Shown one piece after another: positions 52,372 through 62,667 of a stretch of DNA of 64,000 nt. The DNA lies in assembly GCA_963662175.1 (NCBI GenBank), contig OY759215.1, forward strand, positions 23,859,079 through 23,923,078, in the 5' to 3' direction. The position numbers and the translations under genes were made by a program. Under the pieces are notes generated by a model, which was not told the origin of the DNA, did no database searches, and was given only the letters and a program-made list of their open reading frames with translations. The DNA is from Aradus depressus (lineage: Eukaryota > Arthropoda > Insecta > Hemiptera > Aradidae). How positions within the stretch are numbered: the first letter of the stretch is position 1; every line of letters starts with the position of its first letter.

Positions 52372-52442
52372 TATATATATCTTTAGTGGAATAGACAATA
52401 TTTCAAAAATAAGTTTGTTTTATTTATTTCGAATATTTTAAC

Positions 52443-53604
52443 GGAAGGGGGAGGACAATATGTAAAATGAATGCAGCGAAACAGAAAATAGCTCTTTAAC
52501 GATTGATTTTTCGAGGTTAATGTATGAAAACAAATATGGATATTTGACGTATCGATATATATAGGTATACGAGTATATTGAGAGGAGAAGGGGGAAGGCA
52601 CTGCTAATACGGGTTTAGAGTTTTGAATTGAACATTTCTTTAGTGAATAATGGAGTTTTCATGCAGAACCTTGTGAAAATAATTCGAAATAATAAAAAAT
52701 TATATTTGTATGTGATTGTTCATATTTTTTTTTACTTTTAAACGTATGTACAACTTTAAGAGGATTAATCTAAATAATCTCTAATCCTTGATAGAGAATA
52801 AATTCGATTTAGTGATTACATTTTTTTAAAACTGCATATCTTACATTTTCCTTCTAAACAAATTTGCCCTATCCGAATCGAGCTACATCCAATCGTTTAT
52901 TGGACTTGGAAGGGATAAAGAAATTGATACATTGTATATTCATGCATTCTATTAGAGGCAGAATACATAAGAAATTACAAACATCACAATTTTTTGTATT
53001 ATTTGTAAAATATTCGAAACTTGTAGATGTACTCCTGAAAAATGTGCTAAGTTGAATGTAGCTCGTTCTGGAAATTAACGCTTCAGTATAACGGTCACCC
53101 TTAATTTATGCCTCGGATTAACTTACCTGGGAAAACGTAATTCGAAGAAACGAAATATCTGGAACAGACTTTCATGGCAGCAGAAACCCTTTTGTCGTTT
53201 TTACTTGCCAATACCTAAGCATGTCTTTCATCATCTTCTCCAAAAATTACTTAATATTTTAACTTTTCATTGAATTTCCGTAGAATAGATTGTTCTTCCG
53301 CTATCACTTTGGCACTGTTTTATATTTAATTTTCAGGAAATTCCATCGTTCGGGTACTTTGATCTTTATAAACGAAGTCTATAGATAAATACATTTTTGC
53401 AATCTGAAGATAACAACTCAAAGCATGCTAAAGAAAATCTACTATCCTATATAATTTAGTTACAAAATTTCCTACTAGAGTGCAGCTTTTTTGCCTTTAG
53501 AACCCAATGTCCTATGTCAAACTATAAGCCTGTTCTAAAATCTCGGGAAAGTTCGTTATCAAGCTGATCAATCATTTTATTGTCCATCTCATCCATTTGT
53601 AAGA
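52443..53604. other. Unassigned stretch
   Basis: No main-family repeat. Open frames at 52864 and 52383 lack recognisable products. Confidence 0.4.
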
Positions 53605-54020
53605 AAAAAATTGTCGGCGAATCACGGGCAATGTACTTCCCCAGAAAGGAATAAATCAATTAACTTTTCGCTCCCCCTACAAAACCAGACGACCGTTTGC
53701 GCTAATATTCAATATTTGACTAACATAGAGGCTTCTAAATCCTCATACTAGATTTTGTGTCGATAAATTCATTACATCGGCAGTTATTAGGGTTTTTGTG
53801 TTAATCCCCCCTTCCCTTTAGTTGATTTGGCTGAAAATCAATAGATGTCGTCGTTGGAGGGTTCTGGATTCATGTATAAAATTTTGTCTTGATACATTCA
53901 TTCTATCGTGAGTTATCGTGTTCACAGACAGACTATTTTTTTTTTTCATATTTGGAATCTGGAGGTTGGAAAACATGAAATGCCGCTGAAAACTCCGCAT
54001 AATGTTGATTTTCCAGCCGG
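53605..54020 (-). repeat. Rep2 copy
   Basis: Tail hairpin GTCGGCGAATCACGGGC, ACTTCCCCAGAAAGGAATAA, two internal units, head AAACATGAAATGCCGCTGAA. Confidence 0.8.
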
Positions 54021-54689
54021 TCCTTTTAGTTAAGCTGTACATTTTCTACCGAAAAAAGTAAAAGATTCAATGGCGGGTAATTTGAGAAAAATACCGTATA
54101 TCGCTCTATGGTGTTGAGCGGCAACTACCGAAAGATACGCAGCCCAGTATTACAGAATATTTTTCCAATACAACCTAAACCTCAACTCCATTGACAATGG
54201 ACCAGGGTTGAGAGGTTCAGGTTTAGGTAAGGTGTTAGTAAGAAAGGGTTAGCCATGGGTGCTCCTGGAACGGAAGTGGGTGCCAGTCGGGTTCCAGGCG
54301 GCTGCCCCTGGTCACCGTGTGTAGGGATACCCGTCCTCAGGACGTTCGGACCGACAAAAAAGAAACTTTGGGGAACAAAGAGCCGGTAATGGGACTAATA
54401 CTAAATGGTCTGTAACATCCTGAGCTCCCGATCCACTTCTTCTCTTGTTAATTGGAGCGATGGACCGAAGCACTGGATTCGATACACACTAACTGCCGCT
54501 GTCTCTTCAACCTACTTCACTCTCTTCGGTTTGGATCGTTGGCTGTGCAGGCTCCTTCCAAACAACCAATAAGTCTTTTACATGTTCTTATCGTTAGAAG
54601 TCAGCAGATTTTACAAAAAATTCCTTTATGATGCAAGAATCTCTTCAATTATTTTATTTTGGGGGTAGATATACGAAAATATAGGTTTT
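54021..54689. other. Unassigned GC-richer stretch
   Basis: 54200-54400 reads like the 5' or intergenic part of a retroelement (GC-rich, with GGTTCCAGGCGGCTGCCCCT), but no frame is recognised. Confidence 0.35.
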
Positions 54690-55400
54690 GAATTCACATA
54701 AGAAATTTTGTGTGTCAATATTTTCATTACAACCGCATTTAGTTATTATGACTCATGCCCGGGCTGTAAATGCGAGGTCATATCGCCTACTACCAGAGCG
54801 CTCTTTCGTCACTCGTGGACATGAGCCCGACTCTATTGTGGGACTCCTAAATTTTGCCTACCCTATATATTTATTCACCTAGGGTAGGGGTCTTTAACGA
54901 GTATCTGACATCGTACAGGCTCGGGGCCATCGATTAACGGCCTATCCGAAGGACGGCGTGCTTAAGTTTATTTTACTCCCAGATAAAATTAACTAAGGTC
55001 CTCGGCCGGGTTTTGAACCCACGATCTTGAGCTTAGAAGGCAATAAGCATACCATTGAGCTACCGGCGCCCTCACAACTGCAGTTATTAGGGGAGGCGCT
55101 AACTGCCGTTATTAGAGTATTTATGTTAAGCCTCTCCCCTAATCCCCCTTCCCTTTGGTCGATTTGACTGAAAAACACTAGTTGTCGTCGTTAGAAGGTT
55201 CTGGATTCACATATAAAATTTCGTGTCGATATTTTATATTCATCTTATCAGGAGTTATCGCGTTCACAGACATAGAGGTACATATTTTTTTTTCTATATA
55301 TTTGGTCGGAAAATATAAAATTTCGTTGAAAACATCGCATCGAAATTTTGACCGATTACATAACTGTCTCTGTACCTCTTATAGCTGAGGAAGTAAAAAG
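54690..55400 (-). repeat. Rep2 copy interrupted by SINE-A
   Basis: TTGTGTGTCAATATTTTCAT precedes the SINE. GCAGTTATTAG resumes at 55081, through TAATCCCCCTTCCCTTTGGT, to the head at 55350-55397 (ATAACTGTCTCTGTACCTCT, AGCTGAGGAAGTA). Confidence 0.8.
54738..55073 (-). mobile_element. SINE-A, full length, inside Rep2
   Basis: Complete reverse copy ending TACCGGCGCCCTC. ACAACCGCA (54729-54737) and ACAACTGCA (55074-55082) flank it with one difference and rebuild the Rep2 unit word ACAACNGCAGTTATTAG. Confidence 0.93.
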
Positions 55401-55439
55401 TGGTGAATCTCTGGCAAATGTGCTCTTCAAGAGCCAATA

Positions 55440-55930
55440 AATCTGATTTCATATTTGATTGAAAATCAATAGATGTCCTTCCCAGGACCCCCCGGTCATG
55501 GTGGCCGTGCGAGCTAGAGCGTAGGGCTTTGGTCGCATGGTCTCACCATGGTTTGCGGGTTGGAATCCCGTCTGGGAGTGAGTTTTATTTCGTAGATAGA
55601 ACTCCCTTCCGGGGCCATGGATGTCGTAAATAACTAGATAACACATTGACATGGCTAAAATGCACCGTACATAAAGCCAAAAAAAAAAAAAATTACCCAG
55701 GAGCTTTTGGATTCTTATATAAAATTTCTTGTCGATTCATTCGTAACATGTAAGACAATACATTCATAAAATGTAAGACAATAAGAGTTATTAAGATTTT
55801 TGACTTCAAATCCCATCCTGTTATCCTCCTTTCTCTTTAGCGGATTATGCTGAAAATCAATAAATGTTGTCCTTATTGAGTTCAGTGCTGGGGAAGTGCA
55901 ATGTCAGTGAGTCAATATTTTCTCACTGAT
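55440..55930 (-). repeat. Rep2 copy interrupted by a second SINE
   Basis: GAAAATCAATAGATGTCCTT lies left of the insertion and AGGAGCTTTTGGATTCTTAT right of it. The internal units run to about 55880. Confidence 0.7.
55488..55692 (+). mobile_element. Second tRNA-derived SINE, poly(A) tail
   Basis: About 205 bp. A tRNA-like head has box A-like GTGGCCGTGCGAGCTAGAGC and box B GGTTGGAATCC. An unrelated body follows (AGAACTCCCTTCCGGGGCCA) and an A run at 55679-55692. CCCAGGA on both sides (55481-55487 and about 55696-55702) is a probable target duplication. It has no sequence in common with SINE-A beyond the pol III boxes, and its poly(A) tail implies a different LINE partner. Confidence 0.7.
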
Positions 55931-56583
55931 TACATAACATCCTCTATATTTCATCTAGCTTGACGAAATAAATAAAAATAAGAGAAACTACACCAATTCT
56001 GTTCAATTGTCCTGTGATTATTCCTCTACTCTTGATATCTATCAAGAGTAATGGCTGCTAAAATTCCATTGGAGGGCTATGTAAATTACTTGATATGGAA
56101 AATGACTGGACTGGGGTTCCATAACCCATTCATTTTTATGAGCCTTGCGCCTATATAACTACCTTTTTTCCCCCTTTTTTGGCCCCACAAATCCTTGGAT
56201 ACAATTTACATACCATATTTACACTATGATAATGATGTGAAATTGTTCTTTTTCAATTGTGTTTATAAGTGGATATGTGTTGGGTGTGTCGACCTGTTGG
56301 TTTAATATCTTGTCTATTTTTATTGCATTTTCTCTTGGTGTGTTATGATATACGATATGGGCCTGTGGGTTTAATCGGGTTTATGAGTACAGACACGCCC
56401 CTACCCATACCCATTTAAGTTATGGGAAAATGGAGCACTTGCTATGAATTCCTTATTAAATTCCGTTAGACCATCATCAAGTTCAACGTACTGACAACCT
56501 TTATAATTATCTCAAGTCTTTCTCTAATTAGTTGGTGAAATTCCAGGTGGATAACAGACAGTTTGACTTTCTCCACTAGTTAA
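55931..56583. other. Unassigned stretch
   Basis: A solo Rep2 tail (GTGCTGGGGAAGTGCAATGT) ends at about 55915. The rest is AT-rich with no recognised feature. 56500-56583 precedes a candidate first exon. Confidence 0.4.
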
Positions 56584-56733
56584 ATGTCTTACGGAGTTTT
56601 AGCTGAAGTTCGAAGTAAACTTGCGACTAGTGCGGTTAAGCTTCGGCCAGAATGTGTTTTGCAGAACATTCTCTCGAATAAGATGTTCCAGAAGTGTGAA
56701 TTTTTTCCCAACGATTCTTTGCGTCGATTTCAG
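56584..56733 (+). CDS. Candidate first coding exon, 50 codons
   Basis: ATG at 56584 (context TTAAATGTC) opens a frame MSYGVLAEVRSKLATSAVKL, then RPECVLQNILSNKMFQKCEF and FPNDSLRRFQ, ending exactly at a CAG/GTAATT donor (phase 0). Codons are coding-like. An alternative acceptor TTTTAG at about 56606-56608 would make it an internal exon entered in phase 1. The next exon is unknown: 61196-61276 is open in phase 0 as well, which would make these two exons partners and compete with the exon A/B model. No family is recognised. Confidence 0.35.
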
Positions 56734-56984
56734 GTAATTTCTTCGTTTATTACATCCTCATAGTTGGAAAAAAAGTGGACATCTCTGGAAGATTTGTCGA
56801 AAATATGGAACATGAAGCATCCTGGAGAAGACTAAGAAGCAAATAGGCCCCAAGAATTGGTTATACTAGACGCTCATCGTTATTTTTTCTTGGACTGAAA
56901 ATTTAACTATTTAAATAAATGTATGAATTATGCAATAAATATGTGCATATATATAATGCAGGTGCCATAAAAACATGATGAACA
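56734..56984. other. Spacer with an E-type scrap
   Basis: GACATCTCTGGAAGATTTGT and CGAAAATATGGAACATGAAG near 56782 resemble a damaged E-type hammerhead arm. Otherwise AT-rich. Confidence 0.4.
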
Positions 56985-57124
56985 TTTTATAATATAATAA
57001 TCATAATATTTATTTCCGTTAAACCAAAACATGGTAATAGGAGCGTCATAAAAATGTATACGTTGAGATAGCTTATAAAATAGACTCATAAACGCTATTA
57101 ACATCGGAGACACATGTGATTAAT
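56985..57124 (-). repeat. LINE-Q 3' end, left part (split by SINE-A)
   Basis: AATAATCATAATATTTATTT, CCGTTAAACCAAAACATGGT and GATAGCTTATAAAATAGACT. It continues after the SINE at 57469 (ACATGTAATTAGTAATAACA). Confidence 0.7.
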
Positions 57125-57468
57125 TAGATAATTATTATGACTCATGCCCGGGCTTTAACTACGAGGTCATATCGCCTAATATCAGAGCGCTCTTTCGTCA
57201 CTCTCTTGTGAACATGAGCCCAACTTTACTGTAGGAATCCTAAATTTTGCCTACCCTATATTTTTATTCCCCTAGAATAGGGGTCTTTAAAAAGTATCTG
57301 ACATCGTATAGGCTCGGGACTATTGCTTAACGTCCCATCCGAAGGACGGCGTGCTTACGTTTATTTTACTTTGTAGATAAAATAAACTAAGGGCCTTAGC
57401 CGGATTTTTAACCCGCGATCTTGAGCTCAGTAAGCAAGCATGCATACCACTTAGCTACCGGCGCCCTC
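57125..57468 (-). mobile_element. SINE-A, full length, inside LINE-Q
   Basis: Complete reverse copy with tail ATTATTATGACTCATGCCCG and head TACCGGCGCCCTC. ACATGT plus ATTA sequence on both sides suggests a target duplication of 10 bp or more with small changes. Confidence 0.92.
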
Positions 57469-57744
57469 ACATGTAATTAGTAATAACAATTTTAGTAAAA
57501 AATAAAATGAAATATAAGTACATGAATACTATAATAACAATATGAATAAATAAAGTAGACAATATTTAATTGATATTATGATATTTTTTATGAAGCTGAT
57601 AATGTACCTACATGTTATTTGGCACATTGTCAGAATTTTATAGTTGATTGTCTTTGGGGGATATAAGTCCTTTTTGTAGCGGGGAAGTTGCGGAGATAGA
57701 TGGAAGTGGGCGTTGGCGCTGTTTTTCTTCCTTCAACTTTTTTC

Positions 57745-58110
57745 TTTCCATTATACTACGCCACATTGCCAATGTACCATTTTACGTTTCCAACCTCACA
57801 TTACACAATGACCTCAACATCCCATTTGTACCTTCTGTTATCAAGACACGATATCAAAATTTTCATGACAAACTCCATCATCACGCCAATCCACTTATAC
57901 AAGAATTATCTACAAACACTCTCCCCACAAATCCACCACGACGCCTCAAGCGGATATGGCAGAGGGACCTGCTCCAGGACTAGCCTGGACTCCTCTTCGG
58001 TCACGTACCTCAGCAGTACAGCCACGCATCTGACACTGCACTATTTATCACAATTGCCAATGGCAAATGTTATTATGCCGTTGTAAATATATAAATAAAT
58101 AAATAAAATA
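57745..58110 (+). pseudogene. Jockey-like LINE 3' end: ORF2 C-terminus, UTR and AAAT tail
   Basis: From about 57745 the frame reads LRHIANVPFYVSNLTLHNDL, NIPFVPSVIKTRYQNFHDKL, HHHANPL and, ending at the stop at about 57981, PRRLKRIWQRDLLQD. This is the canonical Jockey-clade ORF2 end (APWYVSN, DLxIPF, NPL, RRLKRxWPRDL). The frame is intact, so this insertion is younger than those at 6.5-7.4 kb. The 3' UTR ends in AAATAAATAAATAAAAT. The upstream boundary at about 57700-57745 is the truncation point. Confidence 0.85.
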
Positions 58111-58249
58111 AACTTTTTTCATAATGGTCCATTCTCAAATATTAAAAAAAAAAAAATTGTTGTTTGAAAATTTAAATATGTACTTAGCCACATTTTCGTA
58201 GGAGCACATTTCGAGATCACTGAATGAACGCCTGTGAATTCAATAGTTG
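58111..58249. other. Unassigned spacer
   Basis: No feature seen. Confidence 0.4.
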
Positions 58250-59010
58250 ACTTACATAGGGGCTCCTAAATCCTGTCATAACATCCTAAATCCTAATAAC
58301 TGCCGATGTAATGAATTCATCGGCAGTTATTAGGATTTTTGAATTGAGCCACTTCCCCTGAACCCCTACATCTCTTCGGGCGATATCTCTGAATTTGACA
58401 TTATATCCTCATTGGGTTTTGACCAAATATGAAATTTCATGTCGATACATTCAATACATCGGCGGTTATTGGAGTTTTTGAGTTGAGCCCTCCCTTCCCC
58501 TTGGCCGATTCCGCTGAAAATTAATAAGTGTCGCCCTTATACGGTTTTGAATTCACATATAAAATTTTGTGTCGATACATTCATTACAACAGCAGTTTAA
58601 GAGTTTTTCCGTTACGCCTCACCCCTACTCACCCCCTTCTCTTTGGTCAATTCGGCTGAAAATCAATAGGTGTTGTCACTAAGAGGGCTTTGGATTCACA
58701 AGTACAAGTTTATATCGATACATTCATTACAACGGTAGTTTAAGAGTTTTTCCGTTACGCCTCACCCCTAATCACCCTCTTCTCTTTGGTCAATTCGGCT
58801 GAAAATCAATAGGTGTTGTCACTAGAGGGTTTTGGATTCACATGTACAAGTTTATATCGATACATTCATTCTGTCGGGAGTTATCGTGTTCACAGACACA
58901 CATTTGTTTTTATATTTGGAATCTAGAGGTCAGAAAACAAGAAATTCCGTTGAAAACTCCGCATCGAATTTTTGACCGATTACATAACTTCCTCTATATT
59001 TCTCATGGCT
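58250..59010 (-). repeat. Rep2, nearly complete, with duplicated unit
   Basis: At least four internal units. Those at about 58575 and 58725 are nearly identical (CCGTTACGCCTCACCCCTA, TCAATTCGGCTGAAAATCAA, period about 148 bp), showing a recent unit duplication. The head ends at about 58990 (ACTTCCTCTATATTTCTCAT). Confidence 0.85.
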
Positions 59011-60169
59011 TGGTAAGAAAAAAAAACGTATTTTTATTATTAACATATTTGGCTAAGCTTTCTCTAATCGGCATTCAAATAGGACGTATCCTGAAGGGCT
59101 AAACTTTGATGAAAGTCACTTGAGCCGTTCTGGCTGTAGGTCGTCAACGTAGATGAAGAAGAGGGATCGTTGAAAAAGTCACTTTTTGGTTGATATCTTC
59201 AGACTCTGGTAGACGAGTTATTGCGTTTTGAGGTCTGTGAGCATGCCCAATGACAGGCAAAAACAAAATTTCTTCCAGAGAATATTCGCGCTGAGAACGA
59301 GAGAGCCAACACTCCCCAATTGTCTCGTAAATATAAATGCGGGATTCGTATTCCCTACTGAATACAATTTGGCGGCTTTCTATGTGTTAGGCGACACTCA
59401 GGCTCAGTCAGGTGTCGTAAAAATGATACAAAATTTGTTCTTTTAAACCTAAAAAAAAAAAATGATATGAACAGTCGCACTCTGCGGACACCGAATATTT
59501 TTGGTTTCACAGTTTGGTTCACAATTGACTGAAAGTTTTTCATTTTTTTAGACAGTTGAATGTTGAATGAGAGTTGTGATGAGTTTCCGTCTGTTGGATT
59601 GTCGCACTTTTTATTGAATGGGCTCCAGGTTGCTGATGAAGAAATTGTGTATTCTGTGTGAAGTTGATTTGTGATGTCTCATTATATATTCTGTATCGAC
59701 CTGTTGGCACAGATGTACCTGATTGTTCGGACAATAGGCCCTATTTGGAGGGCTCCAATATTTGGACCATCCAACACAGTCGTACCACACATCCAACACA
59801 GTCGTACCACAAATACGAAAACTGGAATACCCTCTTTTTTTCTACTGTTACTTTTCCCGATACTGCAATAATTCCACAGTCCTGTTACGAAACACAATGT
59901 GTTGAAAAAAGTTCTCAGGGAAATAATGTTTTCAAAAGTTTTTTTTATAAAAACAATATGTGATGTGGCCATAACTGGACTTTCTTTTACCAACCACTTA
60001 TTTACAGAACATTCTCCCTCCCAAATTAATTTCGAACTAGTATAACTCAATTATAAGAATGTAATGTTTCTTTGATGAAATCAGCGGTTTTATTTGTTCC
60101 ATTGTACAGTTTAATTCTGAGAGCGACTTTCTTATACCCAGCAATGCCAGTTTAAAATGATTTTGGGAG
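59011..60169. other. Unassigned stretch
   Basis: A 22-bp direct duplication (CATCCAACACAGTCGTACCA) lies at about 59768-59811. Open frames on both strands at 59540-60050 overlap each other and have no recognised product. Confidence 0.4.
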
Positions 60170-60340
60170 TGGGGAGGAGAGTGATCTGTAAAAAAGTGGT
60201 TGGTAAAAGAAAGTCCTTTTATGGCCACTTTACATATATTTTACTTTTTTTTTGTTTAAAATTGAATAAAAAACGACCAATAACAAAAAAAAAATTAAAA
60301 TTCATTGCCATCTCCATTAAATCCCTCCTCCCTTCAGCCG
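60170..60340 (+). repeat. Dispersed repeat shared with 48770-49054
   Basis: GTGATCTGTAAAAAAGTGGT, GTCCTTTTATGGCCACTTTA and AAAATTGAATAAAAAACGAC match 48790-48900. Confidence 0.75.
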
Positions 60341-60970
60341 ATATAGTCCTCATTGGGTTCTGACTTCAAATATGAAATATCACGTCGATACATACCTACG
60401 TTACGTCGACAATTATTGAGGTATTTGGGTTGAGCCCCTTCTGATCACCCCTTCACTTCTGCCGATTCCGCTGAAAATTAATAAGTGTCGTCCTTATAGG
60501 GGTTTGAATTCACATATGAAATTTTGTGTCGATATATTCATTAAAACGGCAGTTATTAGACTTTTGACTCAATGCTCCCCCCTAATCCCCCCTTTCCCTT
60601 GGTCCGATTTAGCTGAAAATCGATAGATGTTGTCTTTATTAGGTTCTGGTTCCAAATATAAAATTTCGTTTTAATACATTCATTTTATCGGCAGTTATTA
60701 AAGTTTTTATTTAAACCTTCCCCTAATTCTCCCCTTCCCTTTGGTCAATTTCGCTGAAAAACAATAGGTGTCATCGCTAGAGAGTTCTGGATTCACATAT
60801 ACATTTTTTTGTCGATACATTTATTCTATTGGGAGTTATCGCGTTCACAGACAGACAGAATTTGTTTTTCATATTTGGAAGAAACATGAAATTACGTTGA
60901 AAATTTCTCTTCGAATTTTTGACCGATTACAAAACTTCCCCAATACTTCGTATACGTGGGAATGTAAAAC
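60341..60970 (-). repeat. Rep2 copy, nearly complete
   Basis: Several units (GATTCCGCTGAAAATTAATA, TTAGCTGAAAATCG, TTTCGCTGAAAAACAATAGG) and head ATACTTCGTATACGTGGGAA. Confidence 0.85.
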
Positions 60971-61195
60971 ACCTTCCTAAAGCGGCTGACTGTAAAGGTG
61001 CATAAAACCAATACTGTTGTTTACAAAACAACAACTGCACAGGAGAAAAAAACCGACTTAATTAATTACTTAAACAAGGATCCTTTTATAACTCCTAACG
61101 TTATTTAATTAAGTAGGACGGTATAAAATTTTATTGTCTGATGAAGGAAGCACTCCAAGGTTTTGTTTTGTGATGTTTTTGTTTTTGTTCTCTAG
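60971..61195. other. Spacer before exon C
   Basis: Contains the long T/G-rich tract (61160-61190) that leads into the exon C acceptor. Confidence 0.4.
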
Positions 61196-61276
61196 TTAAC
61201 CATGAAACCCCAGAGGCTTGGGAGCGTAGAGCCGGTGCGCTGCATCACGATCAATGCGGTCAGCAGGCTCAGAAAT
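61196..61276 (+). CDS. Exon C candidate (extracellular part of the type II protein, or partner of 56584)
   Basis: A GC-rich 81-bp segment (27 codons) lies between a strong acceptor (TTTTTGTTTTTGTTCTCTAG) and the donor AAAT/GTAATT. Entered in phase 1 from exon B, the joining codon is T+TT (Phe) and the exon reads NHETPEAWERRAGALHHDQC then GQQAQK, ending again in phase 1. Entered in phase 0 it reads LTMKPQRLGSVEPVRCITIN and AVSRLRN without a stop, so it could instead follow the exon at 56584. G-first codon bias favours the phase 1 reading slightly. Neither product is recognised. Confidence 0.4.
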
Positions 61277-61424
61277 GTAATTTTTTCAAATTGCAATTTC
61301 ACCAGAAAAATTTATGCACTCTTGAAACATCGCGAAAATCGTATTTTTCTTATATTTTTCTAGTCTCAAACCCTACAAAATTTTATATTCATAACTGTTT
61401 AACAATTTTTTTTTATTTTATTTT
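61277..61424. other. AT-rich spacer
   Basis: No feature beyond the donor at 61277. Confidence 0.35.
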
Positions 61425-61600
61425 ATTTACAAACAGGTATTTACAACTGTATAAAAATAAATGCAACAAGCAAATATGCTAATGGAAAGGTAATGGCAAT
61501 GTCAAAATGTCAAGAGGGGAGAAATCACCCAGTGGTGACACTCTCTAGTCACTGATTTCCTCTCATTTGAAACTAATCACTGTCACTGTCCGTTCGTAAT
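61425..61600 (-). pseudogene. Jockey-like LINE 3' UTR (5' truncated)
   Basis: The reverse strand ends in an A-rich tail (T-rich at 61405-61425 on +). ACAACTGTATAAAAATAAAT, GTCAAGAGGGGAGAAATCAC and CTCATTTGAAACTAATCACT match 7260-7400. Confidence 0.75.
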
Positions 61601-61924
61601 TTCGGTCGATTACAACACCCCTTTCTCGTAGGCGGATTATTGCCCCGAAATGACCTTTGATATGTACCTTACCTTGAGTAAACTGCAGAATATTCGAACT
61701 GTCTGTTGCGTGAAAAGGATGCCTCCAAAGTTCTTCCCGCCAGTCATCCTATACCTGCATCCTCTTAAATTGATTCCCTCCTATGTCTGGTTAACATAAT
61801 ACCGCTATACCTACAAGAAATGTTCTAGTCATTGGGATTTTTTTTTTGCCGAAATTAAATTTTTTACAAAACCTTTTTAGTTTTTTATATGTGCCTCCGA
61901 TGCGTAGGAAAGTGATGAACTAAT
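61601..61924. other. Unassigned stretch
   Basis: No feature recognised. Confidence 0.4.
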
Positions 61925-62350
61925 GAGAAGATGGCTGATGTAGGTAGTGAGAAGTGATTATTTCACAGATTGCAAAATAAAAACATATTCTGACCTCTCA
62001 TAGATTTTATTATTATGTGCTAGCCGGCCTTCGATGTTGCCCTCATTCTAATGTCTAAAATAAATACAGCAACTAATTAGTTTTGTTGAACAATTCATTT
62101 TAGCGCATAGTCAATGTTTTTATGTATTTATTTTAGCCATATCTGGGAGCTGAAAAACCCTTGAGCAATTCGTCCTTCGAGAGATGGTCCCGTGCCTGTA
62201 CGATGACAGGTACTCGTTGAAGACCTCAATCATATGTAAATAAAGATTTAGATCAGACAAAATTATGATTTTTTTGCAGACAACTTGATGATGAGGGAAA
62301 CCTCAAAAGCCGGCTAACATATAATAATAAAATCGATGAGATGTGAGCTT
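61925..62350. mobile_element. Palindromic hammerhead element, A type, decayed, with SINE fragment inside
   Basis: The left arm (GATGGCTGATGTAGGTAGTG, GCTAGCCGGCCTTCGATGTT at about 62020) and right arm (TTGATGATGAGGGAAACCTC at about 62288, AAAAGCCGGCTAACATATAA) are inverted copies of the 14088 family. Cores have mutations: the right arm has TTGATGA and AAAA, and the left lacks CUGAUGA. A SINE-A fragment lies between the arms, as at 14365. Confidence 0.7.
62148..62272 (+). mobile_element. SINE-A fragment, B subfamily
   Basis: ATATCTGGGAGCTGAAAAAC, GATGGTCCCGTGCCTGTACG and AGGTACTCGTTGAAGACCTC. Head and tail are missing. Confidence 0.8.
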
Positions 62351-62391
62351 TTTAAAAAAAAAAATCTGTAACAACAATTAAGATAGTTTGT

Positions 62392-62667
62392 TATTGTGAC
62401 ATGCTAGGGCTTTTAACCACGAGGTTATATCGCCTTCTACCAGAGCGCTCCCGACCCTTTAGTGGAAGTCCTAAATTTTGTCTACCTGAGGTTGATTCAC
62501 CTAGGGTAGGGGTCTTTAACCATTGCTTAATGTCCCATCCGAAAGACGGCGTGCTCAAGGTTTTTTGACCTTCCAGATAAATTACCTAAGAGCCTCGGGC
62601 GGGTTTTGAACCCGCGATCTTGAGCTCAGAATGTAAAGACGCTATCTCTGGGCTACCGGTGCCTTCA
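62392..62667 (-). mobile_element. SINE-A, B subfamily
   Basis: Reverse copy with GACATGCTAGGGCTTTTAAC at the tail, H1 GGTTTTTT against AATTACC (partly paired), complement of box B (GGTTTTGAACC) and head GGCTACCGGTGCCTTC. Confidence 0.88.

Larger units (their letters stand above)
52163..52429. mobile_element. Palindromic hammerhead element, C type, 13-bp target duplication
   Basis: CGAATATTTTAAC at 52150-52162 and 52430-52442 bounds 267 bp. The arms (about 52205-52315 and 52318-52429) are near-perfect inverted copies, meeting at the hinge AACTAAGTT. Each carries a complete hammerhead-like core, listed separately. The palindrome is so well preserved that the insertion must be young or the arms must be kept alike. 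No coding capacity. Confidence 0.85.

Noticed and set aside
57700..58086. Long forward open frame of 128 codons in a second frame
   Set aside because: The overlapping frame ending at 57983 has the Jockey C-terminal motifs; this one has none.
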